Virus record (IMG/VR): IMGVR_UViG_3300002145_000061
Span: 1-43,679 of that record
Strand: one strand, 5' to 3'
Length of the DNA stretch: 43,679 nt
Source of the DNA: a virus
Shown: positions 40,931 to 43,679 of the stretch, piece by piece
Layout of the letters: every line of letters starts with the position of its first letter
Position numbering within the stretch: the stretch's first letter is position 1
Translations under genes and position numbers: made by a program
The notes under the pieces: generated by a model
Seen by the model: the letters and a program-made list of their open reading frames with translations, nothing else
The model's database searches: none
Told to the model about the DNA's origin: nothing

Positions 40931-40997
40931 AATTGGGAATGGCACCCAATTTGGGGCGGGCGGGGTTGGCTGTTTGGATTGGCCACCCCGCCGCCCC
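40931..40997. promoter_or_regulatory. Double hairpin spacer between helicase and exonuclease
   Basis: Two hairpins lie in the 87-base spacer: AATTGGG/CCCAATT (40931-40951) and a very GC-rich stem (40953-40970 with 40981-40997). The large stem is followed by TTTT on the plus strand but not on the minus strand, where the genes are. It is therefore either an attenuator of antisense transcription or an RNA processing/stabilising element of the minus-strand mRNA. Confidence 0.5.
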
Positions 40998-40999
40998 TT

Positions 41000-42826
41000 T
41001 TAAAAGGATGCTTCTTTTGAAGCGGCGTTGGATACTACCTGCATTTTGGGAAAGTCAAACTTAACATTGATTTCCATCGGCTCGCCATCTCTGTTCTTGA
41101 TGGTTTTGATACGCCGCATGTAGCTGGTTCGTTCTCCTTCGATTGCAATAACATGATCCATCTTTGTAACGTTGCTTCTGTTTCCAGTCGCATCGTTGAG
41201 AGAGATTGATCGTGCTGTTTCTGCGAAGTCCTCTCCACTGATTGCTCTTGAACCGCTCTTGTTAATATGGTGAATGGCAAAGACTGTGGTGTTGGTTGAC
41301 TGTGCAATCTTGCGTAAGCCCTCAATGATAACGCGAAGATGCCACATCTCGTTGTTGCCAGCCTCAGGCACGCTGATACCATCAGTTGTGTCAACCACAA
41401 CAAACTCTGGCTTGTACTGCATACACGCCCGCTCTATTGCCTCAAGCGTTGGTGCATCAGACACCATCTTTAGCCAGTCAAGCTTAGATGCAAGCTCTAA
41501 TACCTGACCGCTTCTTATGGCATCCTCTACCTCACCCTTTGTCATGCTGTTCGCAGACTGAATGAAGCGGCGCGTAACCAACGCCTCTGGCATTTCGAGA
41601 TTCAGATACAGTGTTCGCCTGCGCATCTTTACCAGCATGTCTTGCACGAAAAGACTCTTGCCAATACCAGTATCAGCCATGACAAGCGTAAGGCTTGACG
41701 GAAGGATTCTATACTCTTTAGTTGTCTGGCTTTCGTACAGACTGTAAAGATTGAACCCCTTTCCTTGGTCTATGAGACTAATGTAGTTGGCAAGATTCTT
41801 TGCAAGCTCATCGTGCGATTGAACGTACATAGAATAATCCTTCTTTTTATTGAAGATGCAAGAGGCGCTGCAATACTCTTGCATTACCTGATCTTTGCAC
41901 CCGTAAGTGTATCCTTTCTCGTATGTGTTAGACACAATACGCTCAAGCTCTTCTTCTGGTAGCCAGTTACTAAGCGCTTTTATTGCATACTCTTTTGGCA
42001 AGCCGCTTCTCCATAGCCAGCTTGACAAACGTAGTATGTCCTGATGCCTGCGTCCTTGCTTAGGACCTTGCGAAATAAGCAACTGCATACATGTGACAAG
42101 CTTTGTTGGGTCATGCGCTGATACAGTTGTGTTCTCGCTGTTCCTTCTTGTCAGCTTTGGCATTGCCACGATCCTGCGAAGCACGGGTTCTGGCTCTTCT
42201 TCTGGCCATTCAAGGCTTATGATTCTTGCCTCCATGCCTATCAGTACGCCAATAGCTGGTGTCTTTTGCGAGAACAGTTCTGAAAGCGGTATCAGTGTTT
42301 TGTATGTACCATTCTTGTGCTTGCTGTATGGCGCCCTGATAAGGCCAGCCGTGTTGACTGGCGACATATCAATCAGCGGGTGGTTCATGTTTTCGTAGAT
42401 GGTTGCCTTCATTATTTCTGGCAACGTGGTTGATGGCGCAATGCCAAACAGCCTTCCATCCAGCTCCACATGAAACCCCTTGTATCCGCTAAACCATACT
42501 TTTAGATATTCTTCTGGAACGTCCAAGTAGGACATGATGTACCTAACATAATTTCTTACCTCCACTAGTGTTTGTGATATATCAACAGCAGCTCCGTCAA
42601 AGTCTAGGATAATAGTTTTCATGTAAACATTTCCATTGAAACGCTTTGACATGTAACTGTTTTGGTCCAAGAACTCTTTTAGCTCATCGTAATCAAACGC
42701 AAACATGCTGTTGTGCGCTTGATCTTTTTCACATTGGACCAGCCACGCTTCTGATAAAAGATCAAGTTCAGATAGTAGCAACCCTCTGTTGCTGTACGAT
42801 GAGTGTGATCCCTCGAACCCAAGCAT
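41000..42826 (-). CDS. AEP primase-RecA-like helicase fusion
   Basis: A 608-residue replication protein. The N-terminus has archaeo-eukaryotic primase (AEP) motifs: I-L-D-F-D-G (D75, D77) and S-G-Y-K-G-F-H-V (113-120), followed by an A-P-Y-S-K-H-K segment. A Cys-containing linker follows (C-K-D ... C-S-A-S-C), possibly zinc-binding. The C-terminal half is a RecA/DnaB-like helicase with Walker A A-D-T-G-I-G-K-S (384-391) and Walker B V-V-V-D (D479). A Q-S-T-N-T-T-V-F-A-I-H-H-I-N-K-S-G segment fits the DnaB-type H4 or sensor region. It would unwind DNA and prime the lagging strand alone. Directly preceded by the 42827-43132 gene, stop-to-start with no gap. Confidence 0.85.
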   Translation of the reverse strand: MLGFEGSHSSYSNRGLLLSELDLLSEAWLVQCEKDQAHNSMFAFDYDELKEFLDQNSYMSKRFNGNVYMKTIILDFDGAAVDISQTLVEVRNYVRYIMSYLDVPEEYLKVWFSGYKGFHVELDGRLFGIAPSTTLPEIMKATIYENMNHPLIDMSPVNTAGLIRAPYSKHKNGTYKTLIPLSELFSQKTPAIGVLIGMEARIISLEWPEEEPEPVLRRIVAMPKLTRRNSENTTVSAHDPTKLVTCMQLLISQGPKQGRRHQDILRLSSWLWRSGLPKEYAIKALSNWLPEEELERIVSNTYEKGYTYGCKDQVMQEYCSASCIFNKKKDYSMYVQSHDELAKNLANYISLIDQGKGFNLYSLYESQTTKEYRILPSSLTLVMADTGIGKSLFVQDMLVKMRRRTLYLNLEMPEALVTRRFIQSANSMTKGEVEDAIRSGQVLELASKLDWLKMVSDAPTLEAIERACMQYKPEFVVVDTTDGISVPEAGNNEMWHLRVIIEGLRKIAQSTNTTVFAIHHINKSGSRAISGEDFAETARSISLNDATGNRSNVTKMDHVIAIEGERTSYMRRIKTIKNRDGEPMEINVKFDFPKMQVVSNAASKEASF

Positions 42827-43132
42827 TTAGTTACCTCTGAAAATGTTTTTCATTTCAACTGCCTTTTTCTTGCGACCAGAGTAAGTTTCTCCACGAAGCT
42901 CTTCTTGCTCTTCCTGAACCTTCCTGCGCGCCCTTGAGATAGACTCAAAGCGTGGAATGTTGCGAAGGTGCATTGCGGTAAGCAAGTCTTGCGCACTTAA
43001 CTCAGACGGATCACCATAGTAGCGAGCAATGTAATGCCATACAACTCTTTCATCGCTGTCTCTGGCATTTATGTGTTCCTCAAGTATTGATGCTATGCGG
43101 TGCATCAACTTATTCTTGAACTTATTTTTCAT
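42827..43132 (-). CDS. Conserved small phage protein before the helicase
   Basis: A 101-residue basic, helical protein with a GGAGG ribosome site. The pattern I-N-A-R-D-S-D near residue 22 and the S-I-S-R-A-R-R-K-V-Q-E segment (about 64-74) recur in small proteins encoded next to phage replication genes. The basic Arg-rich helix suggests DNA or RNA binding. Ends exactly where the helicase gene begins, so they are co-translated. Function not established. Confidence 0.65.
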   Translation of the reverse strand: MKNKFKNKLMHRIASILEEHINARDSDERVVWHYIARYYGDPSELSAQDLLTAMHLRNIPRFESISRARRKVQEEQEELRGETYSGRKKKAVEMKNIFRGN

Positions 43133-43166
43133 TGTGTGCCTCCACTTATTTTGATTAAGAGTTAAT

Positions 43167-43223
43167 TCACTCTGCGCATATTTGGCAGTACCCGTATTTA
43201 TCTGTTTGCTGATCCTCGTCCAT
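43167..43223 (-). CDS. 18-residue CxxC microprotein (tentative)
   Basis: A minus-strand frame from ATG 43223 with a TGAGGT ribosome site, product MDEDQQTDKYGYCQICAE. The CxxC at the end could bind metal with a partner, or the peptide could be a leader for the following gene. It lies between a terminator and the 42827-43132 gene, with a possible -10 (TATACA near 43237). A longer frame over 43167-43469 is rejected because it crosses the terminator and the tRNA-like element. Confidence 0.4.
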   Translation of the reverse strand: MDEDQQTDKYGYCQICAE

Positions 43224-43244
43224 TTTTACCTCACTTGTATAAAT

Positions 43245-43276
43245 AAAAAAGGCCAGCCCCCACAGCCAGCCTTTTT
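43245..43276 (-). terminator. Rho-independent terminator
   Basis: Minus-strand reading shows arms AAAAAGGCTGGC and GCTGGCCTTTTTT (12 pairs including wobbles) around a G-rich loop, ending in a T-run. It ends minus-strand transcription coming from the SSB-like gene and tRNA-like element. The inverse reading also ends in T's, so it may work both ways. Confidence 0.75.
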
Positions 43277-43366
43277 CGTCCCTTATATCTCTACCCCAGC
43301 GCAAAGGGCCTACTTTATGCCTTTGTCGCTTTGTTAATAACCCTTGCATGCGTTTCATGTTTGGGT

Positions 43367-43426
43367 TGGAGACAGTAGCGGAATCGAACCGCCGCCCATT
43401 AGTAAGGCGTGTACCAACACACTGTC
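43367..43426 (-). tRNA. 60-nt tRNA-like element without normal D-arm
   Basis: Minus-strand sequence folds as a truncated tRNA. Acceptor GACAGTG pairs with TACTGTC, then T and an encoded CCA. The T-arm is GCGG-TTCGATT-CCGC with the universal loop. A 5-bp anticodon-type stem CGCCT/GGGCG closes the loop TACTAAT (middle CTA, but with A not U before it). Only 8 bases (TTGGTACA) stand where the D-arm should be, and there is no variable loop, giving 60 nt against about 76. TTGGTA and TTCGATT match the conserved D- and T-loop boxes. It may be a decayed tRNA, a D-armless tRNA or a tRNA mimic. Confidence 0.5.
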
Positions 43427-43502
43427 TCTGCCCATTTTCGCGGCTTAGGTAGAGCGCCACCGTCATCAAGGGTTGGAGGAATACCCCGCCGCTATTGCAG
43501 AA

Positions 43503-43679
43503 TTAAAACGGAGTGCTCTCGTCTAATTCCTGAGAAGACACGCTAAACGATGGCACTTCAGTTGGAGTACTGTCACCACCTTCGCTTAGCAGGGTGGGAT
43601 CATAGCGCTTAACCCATCCACCGTTTGCTTGTTTCATGAAGCTCTTGTAAAGAGAATCACCTGCCTTCTGAGCGGACTC
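43503..43679 (-). CDS. SSB-like protein, C-terminal part only
   Basis: The last 58 codons of a gene entering from the right edge. The segment contains Y-K-S-F-M-K-Q-A-N-G-G-W and ends in a low-complexity Ser/Glu tail, L-D-E-S-T-P-F. An acidic tail closing with P-F is the hallmark of bacterial single-stranded DNA-binding proteins, where it recruits partners. The neighbouring nuclease and helicase genes support a replication or recombination role, but the OB-fold body is outside the window, so a different protein with a similar tail is possible. Confidence 0.5.
   Translation of the reverse strand, partial: ESAQKAGDSLYKSFMKQANGGWVKRYDPTLLSEGGDSTPTEVPSFSVSSQELDESTPF

Noticed and set aside
43167-43469. 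100-residue minus-strand frame
   Set aside because: It would be read through the tRNA-like element and a strong terminator; only its last 18 codons, after the terminator, have a ribosome site.
43441-43492. Plus-strand stretch resembling a tRNA D-arm (GCTTAGGTAGAGC) followed by an anticodon-like segment
   Set aside because: The anticodon stem does not pair, the T-loop consensus is absent and there is no matching acceptor, so it is not called a tRNA.
1-43679. CRISPR array, insertion sequence, integrase or attachment site
   Set aside because: No regular spacer-repeat pattern, transposase or recombinase motif was seen; the tRNA-like element has no integrase beside it in the window.

Overview
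This window is part of a tailed-phage genome with a short-tailed (podovirus-like) gene set. It has a P22-type portal, a scaffold, an SU10-like (DUF5309-like) capsid protein, a tail-nozzle-like protein, small internal virion proteins and one giant virion-type protein. There is no tape measure, sheath or major tail tube gene. Genes are packed with 1-14 base overlaps, and I see no integrase, repressor or insertion sequence. The host cannot be read from the sequence. Both window ends cut through genes.

Layout. (1) 1-2706, minus strand: small, mostly unrecognised genes separated by unusual spacers. Five copies of a motif close to TTGTTAGTGTG sit in these spacers, and four are followed at once by a hairpin. 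This looks like an early region with its own promoter class. (2) 2725-37723, plus strand: a long late-type operon. It begins with small DNA-metabolism and unknown genes and a DUF1599-like protein, then a putative small terminase, a GH19-type lysozyme, large terminase, portal, scaffold, capsid, adaptor-like protein, a 1679-residue repetitive tail fibre, a lysis cassette (spanin-like, holin, M15 peptidase), nozzle and fibre proteins, two internal virion proteins, a 2820-residue giant protein and a metallophosphoesterase. A bidirectional terminator at 37722-37763 closes it. (3) 37765-43679, minus strand: replication and recombination. Genes include a DnaA domain-IV-only protein, a repeat cluster that could be an origin, a Lar-like zinc-finger protein, an Mrr/Hjc-like nuclease, a RecE-like exonuclease, an AEP primase-helicase, small proteins, a 60-nt tRNA-like sequence and the C-terminus of an SSB-like protein.

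Most interesting. The 2820-residue protein carries an R-x-P segment followed 37 residues later by A-D-I-D-I-D-K. This layout matches the second double-psi beta-barrel of multisubunit-type RNA polymerases (R-x-P ... N-A-D-F-D-G-D) and the DFDxD motif of crAss-like phage virion RNA polymerase. Upstream segments resemble the first barrel of single-chain relatives. I infer a virion-packaged, two-barrel RNA polymerase. The five promoter-like motifs in the minus-strand early region would be its natural targets. A second possible system is the DnaA-type DNA-binding domain without ATPase, encoded next to a cluster of T(G/A)TCG repeats.
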